Source of the DNA: Thermoplasmata archaeon
GTDB taxonomy: Archaea; Thermoplasmatota; Thermoplasmata; Thermoplasmatales; Thermoplasmataceae
Length of the DNA stretch: 11,132 bases
NCBI GenBank assembly: GCA_021802165.1
Contig: JAKAAU010000026.1
Span: forward strand, 1 to 11,132
Direction: 5' to 3'
How positions within the stretch are numbered: position 1 is the stretch's first letter; each line of letters opens with the position of its first letter. The notes beneath the pieces were generated by a model that was given only the letters and a program-made list of their open reading frames with translations, did not search any database and was not told the DNA's origin. Positions 1-7,017 of the stretch are shown in pieces. The translations under genes were made by a program, and so were the position numbers.

Positions 1-100
1 TTTTGCTTTCATCGTCCATTTCATTCTGCTGCTGGGCGTTTCTCTGCATTTCCTCGAGTTTTCTTTTCCGGATATTATTTAACTCGTCATCCTCATCCAT
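1..100 (-). CDS. PDCD5/TFAR19-family DNA-binding protein, N-terminal part (cut by window edge)
   Basis: The reverse strand reads from an ATG at 98-100 through 33 codons to the window edge with no stop. The peptide begins MDEDDELNNIRKRKLEEMQR and continues with a Gln-rich, strongly charged helix. This acidic start followed by an 'IRxRKLEEMQ'-type helix is the usual N-terminus of archaeal PDCD5-like proteins, small nucleic-acid-binding helical proteins of about 110-120 residues. A TAA lies in frame directly before the ATG, so the start is fixed. A GGTG about 8 bases upstream could serve as ribosome binding site. It follows eS19 by 48 bases on the same strand, and this pairing is common in archaea, so co-transcription is likely. 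The C-terminal three quarters are not visible, so the family call rests on the N-terminus and the neighbour. Confidence 0.85.
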   Translation of the reverse strand, partial: MDEDDELNNIRKRKLEEMQRNAQQQNEMDDESK

Positions 101-148
101 TTACAACACCAGAGTTAGATATTAATCCAATATTCATAAGATTTGTTA

Positions 149-601
149 TTAAAGGTATTTTTCAAAAACCTTGTCCTTTTCAGCGAGGTTTTTCATTACC
201 TCCTTTGCAGCCTTATCCACCAGGGACTGACCTGCGGGTGTAAGGGACCTGCCAGTTTTTGTGTCGTTTTTTAAATACCCGAGCTTCTCAAGTGCCTGTA
301 GTATGTTCCTTACTATGTACCTGCTTCCCTCCACAGGATGGTAGCGTTTTGTGCCCCTGTCCTGGCGTCCGCCATACTCCTGGCTCAACCTGGATATGCC
401 TATGCTGCTGTTCAGTGCGACTTTTCTCATTATGGATGCCATTCTCGTATAATACCAGTCATCCTGTACCCATGATCTTTCCTTCCCGATGCCATCCTTC
501 AGGTAGTTTACCCATTCTGGCATCTTCACGCCTTTCTCCTTGAATTCTGATGCAAGCTTATTTAGCAATAAATCTGCAGGAACTTCTTTAACATTCACCA
601 T
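149..601 (-). CDS. rps19e: 30S ribosomal protein eS19
   Basis: The 150-residue product is a component of the archaeal small ribosomal subunit. It has the usual eS19 length and landmarks: the early 'MPEWVNYLKDGIGKERSW' block (27-44), 'DDWYYTRMASIMRKV' (47-61), the conserved 'YGGRQDRGTKRYHP' loop (76-89) and 'GSRYIVRNILQALEKLGYL' (92-110). The C-terminal part is winged-helix-like, with 'GRSLTPAGQSLVD' near 117-129. ATG at 601 lies 23 bases from the centre of a TATA box, which suggests a leaderless mRNA. Downstream on the same strand is the PDCD5-like gene, as in many archaeal genomes, so these two probably start a longer translation-related operon that leaves the window. No anomalies seen. Confidence 0.97.
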   Translation of the reverse strand: MVNVKEVPADLLLNKLASEFKEKGVKMPEWVNYLKDGIGKERSWVQDDWYYTRMASIMRKVALNSSIGISRLSQEYGGRQDRGTKRYHPVEGSRYIVRNILQALEKLGYLKNDTKTGRSLTPAGQSLVDKAAKEVMKNLAEKDKVFEKYL

Positions 602-619
602 ATTATCACGATGCAGGTT

Positions 620-639
620 TATTTATAAACTATTTATAA
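620..639 (-). promoter_or_regulatory. Promoter of rps19e with two TATA boxes 11 bases apart
   Basis: On the minus strand TTATAAATA occurs twice, at 631-639 and 620-628, exactly 11 bases apart, about one helical turn. The proximal copy is centred 23 bases upstream of the eS19 ATG, the spacing expected for transcription starting at the start codon. The distal copy would give a leader of roughly 10 bases. Both sit inside or against the 3' end of the upstream permease gene, whose TAA (623-625) is part of the proximal box. Promoter activity is inferred from spacing only. Confidence 0.65.
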
Positions 640-2215
640 CATTTTCGTTATTTTTAAAAATTTTCGGTTTTGCCATAATAAATACCAGGATAATTATATT
701 GACAGGAAGATCCATGTAAACATAGTAAAATAAAGAGCGAAAAACAATAAATGATAACCCTACTGCAAAAACCATGGATATGCCAAGGATCGTCAGTGAC
801 AGTATAAATATGAAAAGCATGGGATATGTGCCGAATGAATAATAATTGAGATTTGATGTTCCTGGTGGAAGTTTACTCAGAAGCCTGCTAATATTTATGC
901 TTATTATAGCATAAAAAAGGGTAATCCCATCAAAAAACTCAAAAAAATCATATATAGAAACCTGCCGGGAAATTATTGCAGTAACCAGAACAAATGCAGC
1001 GGCTATTACGGCGAATATAATAAGCCCGAAAATACTTTTATAGAGGGTTATTTCCCTCTTCGATACTGGAAGTGAATTCAACACCTCTATGCCCTTGCCC
1101 TCAACAACCAGCAGGAAAATTGCATAAAATGATGATACAAATTCCACAAGGTAGAGCAGGGAAAAGAACCCGGAATCAAGGGCAGATGTGGTGTCAACTG
1201 CAAAGAAGAATGGTATTACGAAAAGCACCGGAAGGAATATATATGAAAGATTCTGCGTTTTCCTGAAAGTACTCTTTATATCCTTAGCCAGAAAGGCCCT
1301 GAGCATTCCACTGGTTTTCACGCTGGAAAATATTTTCTCGCTGGACTGATTCTCTTCAGAAGTCATGAGAATTTCATAAATTTTATATCTTATTTTTGAG
1401 TAGATTAGAAGGATGATAGCCAGAAACAGTATAGAGAGGAATAGTTCCAATACCCTGTAAAGCAAATCCAGCTGGTAATTATAGAATACGATATACTCTG
1501 TATTTATGGGAAATGCAAAAATGCGGACATAATATGGCAGAGAGGATATTGCTGCGGTTACATATCCGAAATATGCTGGATTTTCCAGCAGGAGATAAAA
1601 AAGGCCAAGAAACACAAATAACATAAGGATACGGATGACGTTTCTGATTGAAGTGTGTTTTTTGGCTTTCTTTCCGGAATAAATAAAAAGGACTGAGGAT
1701 ATGATAAAGCTGAGCATCATAACCAGAAAAGCATACAGCAACGCGAGGAATATGGTTTCATAATCCCCGGTTAAAATATAGAAAAACACTGCGGATGGAA
1801 GTACAACAAAAATATATGAAGATGAACTGTAAATGAACCAAGAGGCAAATGGCACATTCACATTGACCTTTATCGGTATTGATTTGAGGGGGGCCATTAT
1901 ATTATTGTTATATACTGAGTTAAGGAAAACTATTGAGTTATATATTCCTATTATGAAGAGGTAAAGGAATATTATAAGGCCAAATGATGCAAGTGCCGTT
2001 ATATCACGTTCAGCAAAATAAACTGAATCCAGCAGCAGGAATATCATGGTGAAAAGCACTGCGTTGGATAAATACGACAAGAGAATGTTACGCATGAAAT
2101 ATGACTGTTTATTGGTTGAATTCACGCTCTGCTGAAATTTCGGCGTATCCTTTAAGGCAAGGTAACGTTGCTCTACCATTATCAATTTACTCAAAAATAA
2201 TGTTTTATTATTCAT
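623..2215 (-). CDS. ABC-2-type exporter permease subunit
   Basis: This 530-residue, very hydrophobic protein has about 11-12 predicted membrane helices, at roughly 46-67, 76-98, 131-150, 156-178, 193-211, 256-272, 325-341, 350-371, 394-413, 432-446, 468-492 and 502-515. There is no cleavable signal peptide. The segment 'LPVSKREITLYKSIFG' (382-397) is the kind of cytoplasmic loop seen in ABC-2 permeases, and a similar charged stretch occurs near 306-320. The start ATG overlaps the stop of the ABC ATPase gene by 4 bases (ATGA), so the two are translationally coupled and should form one transporter. The substrate cannot be read from sequence: drugs, lipids, peptides or polysaccharides are all possible. 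The length suggests a single chain holding two ABC-2-like halves, though I see no clear internal repeat. Confidence 0.85.
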   Translation of the reverse strand: MNNKTLFLSKLIMVEQRYLALKDTPKFQQSVNSTNKQSYFMRNILLSYLSNAVLFTMIFLLLDSVYFAERDITALASFGLIIFLYLFIIGIYNSIVFLNSVYNNNIMAPLKSIPIKVNVNVPFASWFIYSSSSYIFVVLPSAVFFYILTGDYETIFLALLYAFLVMMLSFIISSVLFIYSGKKAKKHTSIRNVIRILMLFVFLGLFYLLLENPAYFGYVTAAISSLPYYVRIFAFPINTEYIVFYNYQLDLLYRVLELFLSILFLAIILLIYSKIRYKIYEILMTSEENQSSEKIFSSVKTSGMLRAFLAKDIKSTFRKTQNLSYIFLPVLFVIPFFFAVDTTSALDSGFFSLLYLVEFVSSFYAIFLLVVEGKGIEVLNSLPVSKREITLYKSIFGLIIFAVIAAAFVLVTAIISRQVSIYDFFEFFDGITLFYAIISINISRLLSKLPPGTSNLNYYSFGTYPMLFIFILSLTILGISMVFAVGLSFIVFRSLFYYVYMDLPVNIIILVFIMAKPKIFKNNENVINSL

Positions 2216-2988
2216 TTTATGGAATCCCTCAATGAATCGAGAAGGTTATCAAGGTCTTCATCCCCTGTTAATTTCAGGAATATTCCCTCAAGGTCGTTAT
2301 TGCTGGAACCTGCCTCTTCCTTGAGCTGGGCCAGATTTCCTGTCCCTGCAATGTTCCCGTTATAGAGTATGGAAATTGTATCACACACAGTTTCTGCTAT
2401 TTCCATTATATGCGTTGAGAAAATTACGGTTTTCCCCCTGGCGGTTATATCTTTAAGCAGCTCCTTTATTATTTTGGATGATTTTGGATCAAGCCCGTTC
2501 ATGCCCTCATCCATTACTATTACCTGAGGATCATGTATAAGGGATCCTATGATAGCAACTTTCTGTTTTGTTCCGAAAGAGAGCGACCCTATGAATTCAT
2601 CTAGATATTTTCCTATTTCCAGTGCATTTGCGAATGCGTTAATTCGGTCCCTGAGTGCGTGCTCATCTATTTTAAATACAGATGCCAGAAAATTAAAGTA
2701 TTCAACAGGTGTCAATGACTCATAAAGTGCAGGTGTTTCTGGTATATAGCCTGTTATCGATTTTATGGCATCTGGATTTTCCCTGACTGAGATGCCATTG
2801 ACAGATACATCCCCGGATGAGGCAGGCAGTATTCCTGCTATTATCTTTAGAAGCGTTGTTTTTCCTGACCCATTAGGTCCGAGCACACCATATATCTGAC
2901 CACTCTGAATTGATAAGTTTATGCCATTCAGTGCATTGGTGGTACCATAACGCTTGTAAATATTATTTATTTCTATGGTGTTCAACAC
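2212..2988 (-). CDS. ABC-2-type exporter ATP-binding subunit
   Basis: The 258-residue nucleotide-binding domain should power the adjacent permease. Walker A is GPNGSGKT (37-44). The Q-loop region reads GYIPETPALYE (80-90), with Glu where many ABC proteins have Gln. The signature is LSFGTKQK (136-142) rather than LSGGQ. Walker B is VIVMDE (156-161), the D-loop is GLDP (165-168), and the switch His is H193 in STH. After the catalytic Glu161 the usual Pro is Gly (DEGMNGLDP). These variants are common in the exporter/Ccm-like branch of ABC-2 ATPases and do not suggest inactivity. Translation probably begins at GTG 2986-2988: a TATA box is centred about 22 bases upstream, and the next codon, TTG, is a less likely alternative. 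Length is normal for the family. Confidence 0.95.
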   Translation of the reverse strand: MLNTIEINNIYKRYGTTNALNGINLSIQSGQIYGVLGPNGSGKTTLLKIIAGILPASSGDVSVNGISVRENPDAIKSITGYIPETPALYESLTPVEYFNFLASVFKIDEHALRDRINAFANALEIGKYLDEFIGSLSFGTKQKVAIIGSLIHDPQVIVMDEGMNGLDPKSSKIIKELLKDITARGKTVIFSTHIMEIAETVCDTISILYNGNIAGTGNLAQLKEEAGSSNNDLEGIFLKLTGDEDLDNLLDSLRDSIK

Positions 2989-3005
2989 TATAAATAGTGA
3001 GCGAT

Positions 3006-3013
3006 ATTATAAA
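3006..3013 (-). promoter_or_regulatory. Probable TATA box of the ABC exporter operon
   Basis: The minus strand reads TTTATAAT here, centred about 22 bases upstream of the GTG start of the ABC ATPase. The spacing implies a leaderless or nearly leaderless mRNA covering both transporter genes. The 67-base gap to the VIT1-like gene holds nothing else that I recognise. Confidence 0.5.
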
Positions 3014-3055
3014 TATTTTTGTTGCTATTAGATTATTTGCTGGCTTATTATAAAA

Positions 3056-4045
3056 TTATAATAAAGATATATGGAATATTAAATGGAATATTTCCCCGGC
3101 AGTAAATGTAACAGCAGCGGCTCCCAGTGCCAGTACCGCTGCCCTAAGGCCAGATTTCAGTATTGGAGTGTTCAGCGAGAGAGCCACGATAGAATTTGAA
3201 ATGCCCTGTGCAACAAAAACAAGGATTACTGCAAGAATAACTGCTATGAATTTAGAGAAGAATATAAACGGCAGTATGGGTATAATAGCCCCGGTAATAT
3301 ATGAAAGCGCTGTATTCAGTGCTGAGTTTGTCGCCTCTGATGAATAACGATCTATCATTTTCTGGACACCCTTGCTTTTAGAGAATATATGCTTCCTGTT
3401 GAGCATGGCAATTTTATATTCAGATTCTGATTTCTGGGCCAGGTAAGCGCCCAGCGTCATGCTGAATGTCCCACTGATTCCCACAACAACGCCGCTCAGT
3501 GCAATATCTATATGGCTGGTGATTATGGCAGAAAGACCGGCAAGTGTGGCAAGAACCTCTACTAACCCGTCGCTCATACCATACAGGAAATCCCTGCTCT
3601 TTTGAATATTCTTTACACTGCTCGAAATTTTATTTGCGAATATTTCCTCATGTTGCATTTCTGAGACTATAAGCTCGTTGACTTTGTTCCTGTATTTATC
3701 ATCCTCTGTATAATTATCTAAATATTCCTTATATTTTTTAATGGACTGGTATTCTCCATGTTCCAGAAGATTAATAATCAGGCTGCCACCTATCAGATTT
3801 CTTATTATTTTCATGAAAACATACTTTATCTTCCTGTAGGATACTTTATTGATATCCACATTTGTTGACTTTAATTCCTGGCCCCAGAAATTTGCATGTT
3901 CATTCTCTGTAGTTGCCAGTTTCCGGAAGTCTTCCTTCAACTCAGGGTCCCTGGTTTTTCTGTAGAGGTAAGTATAAAATACCATATCGGTTAATTCATC
4001 ACGTAAAAATTTTAGCTGATATTTGGTATTGGTGTCTGTAGCCAT
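3056..4045 (-). CDS. Ferritin-like (rubrerythrin-type) domain fused to VIT1/CCC1 iron/manganese transporter
   Basis: The 329-residue membrane protein probably binds and moves Fe(II) or Mn(II) out of the cytosol. Residues 1-145 form a ferritin-like four-helix domain with both di-iron half-sites visible: E17 with E47-x-x-H50, then E95 or E98 with E129-x-x-H132. Residues 150-329 form the VIT1/CCC1 domain. TM1 contains SDGLVEVLATLAGL (158-171), TM2 contains SGTFSMTLGAYLAQ (191-204), and three more helices lie at about 248-264, 266-284 and 302-326. The loop between TM2 and TM3 is short and basic. The TM2 motif has Ala200 where classical VIT1 has Glu in 'GEY'. The same two-domain order is known from bacterial membrane-bound ferritin (MbfA), described as an iron exporter, and from archaeal homologues. 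ATG at 4045 is 22 bases from a TATA box. It appears monocistronic. Confidence 0.9.
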   Translation of the reverse strand: MATDTNTKYQLKFLRDELTDMVFYTYLYRKTRDPELKEDFRKLATTENEHANFWGQELKSTNVDINKVSYRKIKYVFMKIIRNLIGGSLIINLLEHGEYQSIKKYKEYLDNYTEDDKYRNKVNELIVSEMQHEEIFANKISSSVKNIQKSRDFLYGMSDGLVEVLATLAGLSAIITSHIDIALSGVVVGISGTFSMTLGAYLAQKSESEYKIAMLNRKHIFSKSKGVQKMIDRYSSEATNSALNTALSYITGAIIPILPFIFFSKFIAVILAVILVFVAQGISNSIVALSLNTPILKSGLRAAVLALGAAAVTFTAGEIFHLIFHISLL

Positions 4046-4051
4046 ATAATG

Positions 4052-4071
4052 TTATAATATAATTATATAAA
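4052..4071 (-). promoter_or_regulatory. TATA box of the ferritin/VIT1 gene inside an imperfect A+T dyad
   Basis: On the minus strand TTTATATAA (4063-4071) is centred 22 bases upstream of the ATG, fitting a leaderless start. Bases 4052-4070 form an imperfect inverted repeat of A and T only, with 7 of 9 arm positions matching. It could be an operator for a metal sensor, but A+T-only dyads arise easily by chance. Confidence 0.45.
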
Positions 4072-4117
4072 AGTCCTTTCAGGAAGTTCGGTATGCCTAT
4101 TGAAATTATTAGCCGGA

Positions 4118-5482
4118 CTACTTTATATATTTAAAATCTGATAGGTCATATAATAAATAATTACCTTTTATTCTCTCTTTTCCTTTTATTTTCTTTGCAA
4201 TTATTCCATATCTTTCTGTTCTATTTTCATGCCATTCGAAGCTTTTAGCCTTCTCCCTCAATTTCAATAATGTATTGTTTAAATCTTGCTCATTCAGTTC
4301 TTTCCATTTACACTCATAAAAGGTTATTTGATTAGTTTTATTGTTTATTGTTATGATGTCTATCCCAATGTCTTTGTACCACCATTTCCCTATTCTGTCA
4401 AATTCTTGATTTTTTTTATTCAGCTCTAATAGGAATTGAATTGAAATATATTCAAAGATATGCCCAATATAAGTATTTATATTTTCATTGATTATATTAA
4501 TTAACATGTTTTCATTTCCCATTTCAATCAAATTATAATTAGGATATATATACCTGAAATAGAAATTGAACATGTTATCTTTCAATAAGTATATACCTTT
4601 CCTGCTTTTAGTAGATGTTATAGGAATTTCTCTCCTGATATAATCCAGATCAATTAATACGCTGATATATTTACTTGTTAGGTTCCTCTGTAGCCCAGTA
4701 TAGCTAATTATTTCACCTAATGCAGTCTTTCCTGATGAAATTGCCTCCAGTATTGAAAAATAATATCTGGGTTCCTTTAACTCTTCCTTTAATAAAAACA
4801 ATACATCCTGATTGATAAAAGAGTCAATTTTCAGAAATGTGTTCATAATATTGTCAGTAAAGCTTTTGGTTTTATTTACTTCCATTATATATGCAGGTGT
4901 TCCGCCGTAAACACTATAGTACTTAACAGCAAGTTCCGGATCGCCGAAGTAACGTAACACCTCAACAAATGGAAATTCTTTTAATGTTATCTGCCCGGTT
5001 CTTCTTCCATATAATGGAGATTTATAATCAGATAAATTTTCCATCATGGATATATTGGATCCAGAAAGTATAAGAAATATTCTTGTGTTATTCAATTTAT
5101 TGTCCCAGTAATCCTGCAGAATGGATTGTAATGACTTATTATTAAGAGCATATGGAAATTCATCTATTGCTATTATTGATTTTTCATGTAAAGTATTTTT
5201 ATATAGATATTCGAAGAAGGAATCCCAGCTTTTTATGGAATTTTTGATTATAAAGTCATCATGAAAATAATTTCCAAGAATAACAGAAAACCTTTCAAGC
5301 ATTAATTTTTCTGATTCCTCCCTGCAGGTGAGCAAAACACCTTTATGTTCATTTATACATTTTTTGATTAATTCTGTTTTTCCTATCCTTCTTCTACCGG
5401 TTATCAAAACCAGTTCTGCCCTAGATCTGCTATATGCTGAGGAAAGCATATTCAGCTCATTTTTCCTGTCTATAAAAAGCAT
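4118..5482 (-). CDS. Archaeal AAA/STAND-type ATPase with DUF234-like PD-(D/E)XK C-terminal domain
   Basis: The 454-residue protein belongs to the large, lineage-expanded family of archaeal ATPases. The N-terminal 'FIDRKNEL' (3-10) is the standard start of this family. Walker A is GRRRIGKT (29-36), Walker B is IIAIDEF (103-109), and a sensor-like LSGSN follows (139-143). The family-typical LYGRRTGQITLKEFPF lies at 157-172. A winged helix probably covers 243-290. The C-terminus has a PD-(D/E)XK-like pattern, with D375 in DIGIDII and E390-C-K392 in FYECKW, as in DUF234 proteins. The biological role of the family is not established; DNA-related or defence-related roles have been proposed. The gene is more A+T-rich than its neighbours: 60-base stretches starting at 4141, 4441 and 5161 hold 13, 10 and 14 G+C. 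Its protein is Asn/Ile/Lys-rich, which may reflect transfer. Confidence 0.88.
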   Translation of the reverse strand: MLFIDRKNELNMLSSAYSRSRAELVLITGRRRIGKTELIKKCINEHKGVLLTCREESEKLMLERFSVILGNYFHDDFIIKNSIKSWDSFFEYLYKNTLHEKSIIAIDEFPYALNNKSLQSILQDYWDNKLNNTRIFLILSGSNISMMENLSDYKSPLYGRRTGQITLKEFPFVEVLRYFGDPELAVKYYSVYGGTPAYIMEVNKTKSFTDNIMNTFLKIDSFINQDVLFLLKEELKEPRYYFSILEAISSGKTALGEIISYTGLQRNLTSKYISVLIDLDYIRREIPITSTKSRKGIYLLKDNMFNFYFRYIYPNYNLIEMGNENMLINIINENINTYIGHIFEYISIQFLLELNKKNQEFDRIGKWWYKDIGIDIITINNKTNQITFYECKWKELNEQDLNNTLLKLREKAKSFEWHENRTERYGIIAKKIKGKERIKGNYLLYDLSDFKYIK

Positions 5483-5516
5483 ATATACTCTAAAGTATAT
5501 TACTTTAAAGTATATT
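5483..5516. repeat. Two tandem 15-base repeats with palindromic cores on the ATPase promoter
   Basis: On the plus strand 5487-5501 and 5502-5516 are contiguous 15-base copies, ACTCTAAAGTATATT and ACTTTAAAGTATATT, differing at one base. Each contains a dyad. Bases 5483-5500 form an 18-base palindrome with one mismatched pair, and 5501-5512 is the perfect palindrome TACTTTAAAGTA. The dyad centres are 15 bases apart. The first dyad directly abuts the ATPase start codon. The TTTAAA of the second (5504-5509) is centred 24-25 bases upstream of that start, exactly where a TATA box is expected. A dimeric repressor bound here would block TBP, so this is a likely operator. The binding protein is unknown. 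Confidence 0.7.
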
Positions 5517-5583
5517 GATTATATATAACGTATTACAATGTATGATTGCATATCTATGATAATTAATAACAAAAATGGAGGGC

Positions 5584-5597
5584 CTAAATTTATTTAG
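5584..5597. promoter_or_regulatory. Small perfect inverted repeat upstream of the aminotransferase
   Basis: CTAAAT and ATTTAG are separated by two bases, giving a perfect 6-2-6 dyad about 68 bases upstream of the aminotransferase start and about 40 bases from its TATA-like box. It could be an operator. It is short and A+T-rich, so chance is a real alternative. The rest of the 182-base gap between the two divergent genes (5517-5636) is A+T-rich and shows no gene. Confidence 0.25.
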
Positions 5598-5636
5598 ATA
5601 ATTTAATAATATGATTTAAATGTCTTAATAAGAAAG

Positions 5637-5644
5637 TATTTAAT
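5637..5644 (+). promoter_or_regulatory. Probable TATA box of the aminotransferase
   Basis: TATTTAAT is centred 24-25 bases upstream of the ATG at 5665, consistent with a leaderless transcript. No ribosome binding site precedes that ATG, which supports this reading. Confidence 0.5.
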
Positions 5645-5664
5645 TATCCTACCATTATATTTAT

Positions 5665-7017
5665 ATGAACGGTAGTGGAGTATTAAAAGGTGTGAAAATA
5701 GTTACAGACCTGCCAGGACCAAGGGCAAAACAGGTTATTGCAGAGGATGAAAAATACCTTGCAACCTCTACCAAGTCCCTGCCGGTTGTTGCTTCAAGAG
5801 GATATGGTTGTTATATAGAAGATGTTGATAAAAATGTATTTCTAGATTTTTCCAGCGGTATCAGCACAACAAATATAGGATACGGTAATGAATATGTAAT
5901 TTCTAGGGTTGAGAACCAGTTGCATAAGCTCTGGCATTTTGCCGGAACAGACTTCTTTTATGAGGAGCAGGTAGAGGCTGCCAAGGCACTCATCGGTGTG
6001 GCACCGGGAAGCCATGATAAAAAGGTATTCTATGCAAATAGTGGAGCCGAAAGCAATGAAGCATCCCTGAAACTCGCCAGGAGTTATACAAAAAGGCCCC
6101 AGTTTATAGGCTTTATCGGAGGATTCCATGGAAGAACCATGGGTGCTCTTGCTTTCACGGCCTCACAGCCTGTGCATCATGAGGGTTTCTTCCCTGAAAT
6201 GAACGGCGTCACACATATACCATTTCCTGACCCGTACAGAAATCCTTTCAATATAGATGGATATGAGAATCCAGAAGATCTTACCAACGCGGTGCTGGAT
6301 TATCTGGAGGATTATGTTTTCGGCAGGTTCCTTCCCTCCAACAGTGTTGCCGGGATACTCGTTGAGCCGATACAGGGGGAAGGCGGATATATAGTGCCAC
6401 CGAAGGATTTCCATAAAAAACTCATGGAACTGGCACATGATAATGAAATACTCTACATAATGGATGAGGTACAGACAGGGTTCGGAAGAACCGGAACTTT
6501 CTTTGCCTCTGAATACTTTGATGTTGACCCGGATATTATGTCAGTTGCAAAATCCATAGCATCGGGTATACCCATGGGTGCATCTGTTGTCAAAAGCAAG
6601 TATGATTTCGAAAAATCTGGACTGCATTCAAACACATTCGGCGGGAATCTTCTTGCTGCAGTTGCCAGCAGGGCAACCATTGAAGAGATCAAAAACAGGG
6701 ATATGCTTACAAATTCTAAAAACGTGGGAAACTATCTGAATAAAAGACTGGGAGAGCTCAGTGAAAAATATGATGCCATAGGCGATGTTAGGGGGCTGGG
6801 GCTCATGCAGGCGATAGACTTTGTCAAAAATAGAAGGACGAAGGCACATTTTGCAGCACTTAGAGATAAAACAATTGAAAATGCGTATAAAAGGGGATTG
6901 ATACTTCTGGGCGCCGGAGAAAGTGCCATAAGGTTCATACCACCCCTGATAATAAATGAGAAACAGGTAGATGAGGCCATTGATATACTGGACAGTTCCA
7001 TAAAGGCAGGCCTATGA
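5665..7017 (+). CDS. Class III PLP-dependent aminotransferase (4-aminobutyrate/ornithine aminotransferase or amino-acid racemase type)
   Basis: The 450-residue, full-length fold-type I PLP enzyme shows all the family landmarks: NSGAESNE (125-132), GGFHGRT (152-158), EPIQGEGG (234-241), DEVQTGFGRTG (267-277), the Schiff-base lysine K296 in SVAKSIASGIPMG, and NTFGGN (323-328) contacting the cofactor phosphate. D267 should pair with the pyridine nitrogen. The N-terminal 'KIVTDLPGPRAKQVIAEDEKY' region resembles archaeal proteins annotated as 4-aminobutyrate aminotransferase; some Pyrococcus members of that group act as ornithine aminotransferases or broad-range amino-acid racemases. The substrate is therefore open, and I give no gene symbol. 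The enzyme is cytosolic. ATG 5665 fits a TATA box 24-25 bases upstream; GTG at 5692 is a weaker alternative. Its 3' end overlaps hjc by 6 bases on the opposite strand. Confidence 0.93.
   Translation: MNGSGVLKGVKIVTDLPGPRAKQVIAEDEKYLATSTKSLPVVASRGYGCYIEDVDKNVFLDFSSGISTTNIGYGNEYVISRVENQLHKLWHFAGTDFFYEEQVEAAKALIGVAPGSHDKKVFYANSGAESNEASLKLARSYTKRPQFIGFIGGFHGRTMGALAFTASQPVHHEGFFPEMNGVTHIPFPDPYRNPFNIDGYENPEDLTNAVLDYLEDYVFGRFLPSNSVAGILVEPIQGEGGYIVPPKDFHKKLMELAHDNEILYIMDEVQTGFGRTGTFFASEYFDVDPDIMSVAKSIASGIPMGASVVKSKYDFEKSGLHSNTFGGNLLAAVASRATIEEIKNRDMLTNSKNVGNYLNKRLGELSEKYDAIGDVRGLGLMQAIDFVKNRRTKAHFAALRDKTIENAYKRGLILLGAGESAIRFIPPLIINEKQVDEAIDILDSSIKAGL

Noticed and set aside
259..543. Plus-strand open frame of 94 codons, Cys-rich
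   Set aside because: It lies fully antisense to eS19, which is certain. The Cys/Pro/Ser-rich composition is what the reverse complement of a coding frame gives.
1072..1266. Plus-strand open frame of 64 codons, Pro/Gln-rich
   Set aside because: Antisense to the exporter permease, with no domain or start signal.
5517..5636. Searched for a tRNA, small RNA or small gene in the longest intergenic gap
   Set aside because: The stretch is A+T-rich with no cloverleaf, no conserved box and no open frame of useful length. Only the short dyad at 5584-5597 was kept.
5842..6129. Minus-strand open frames inside the aminotransferase (also 6163-6438, 6453-6692, 6628-6849, 6732-7001)
   Set aside because: All lie antisense to a complete class III aminotransferase with intact motifs, and none shows a recognisable domain, promoter or ribosome binding site.
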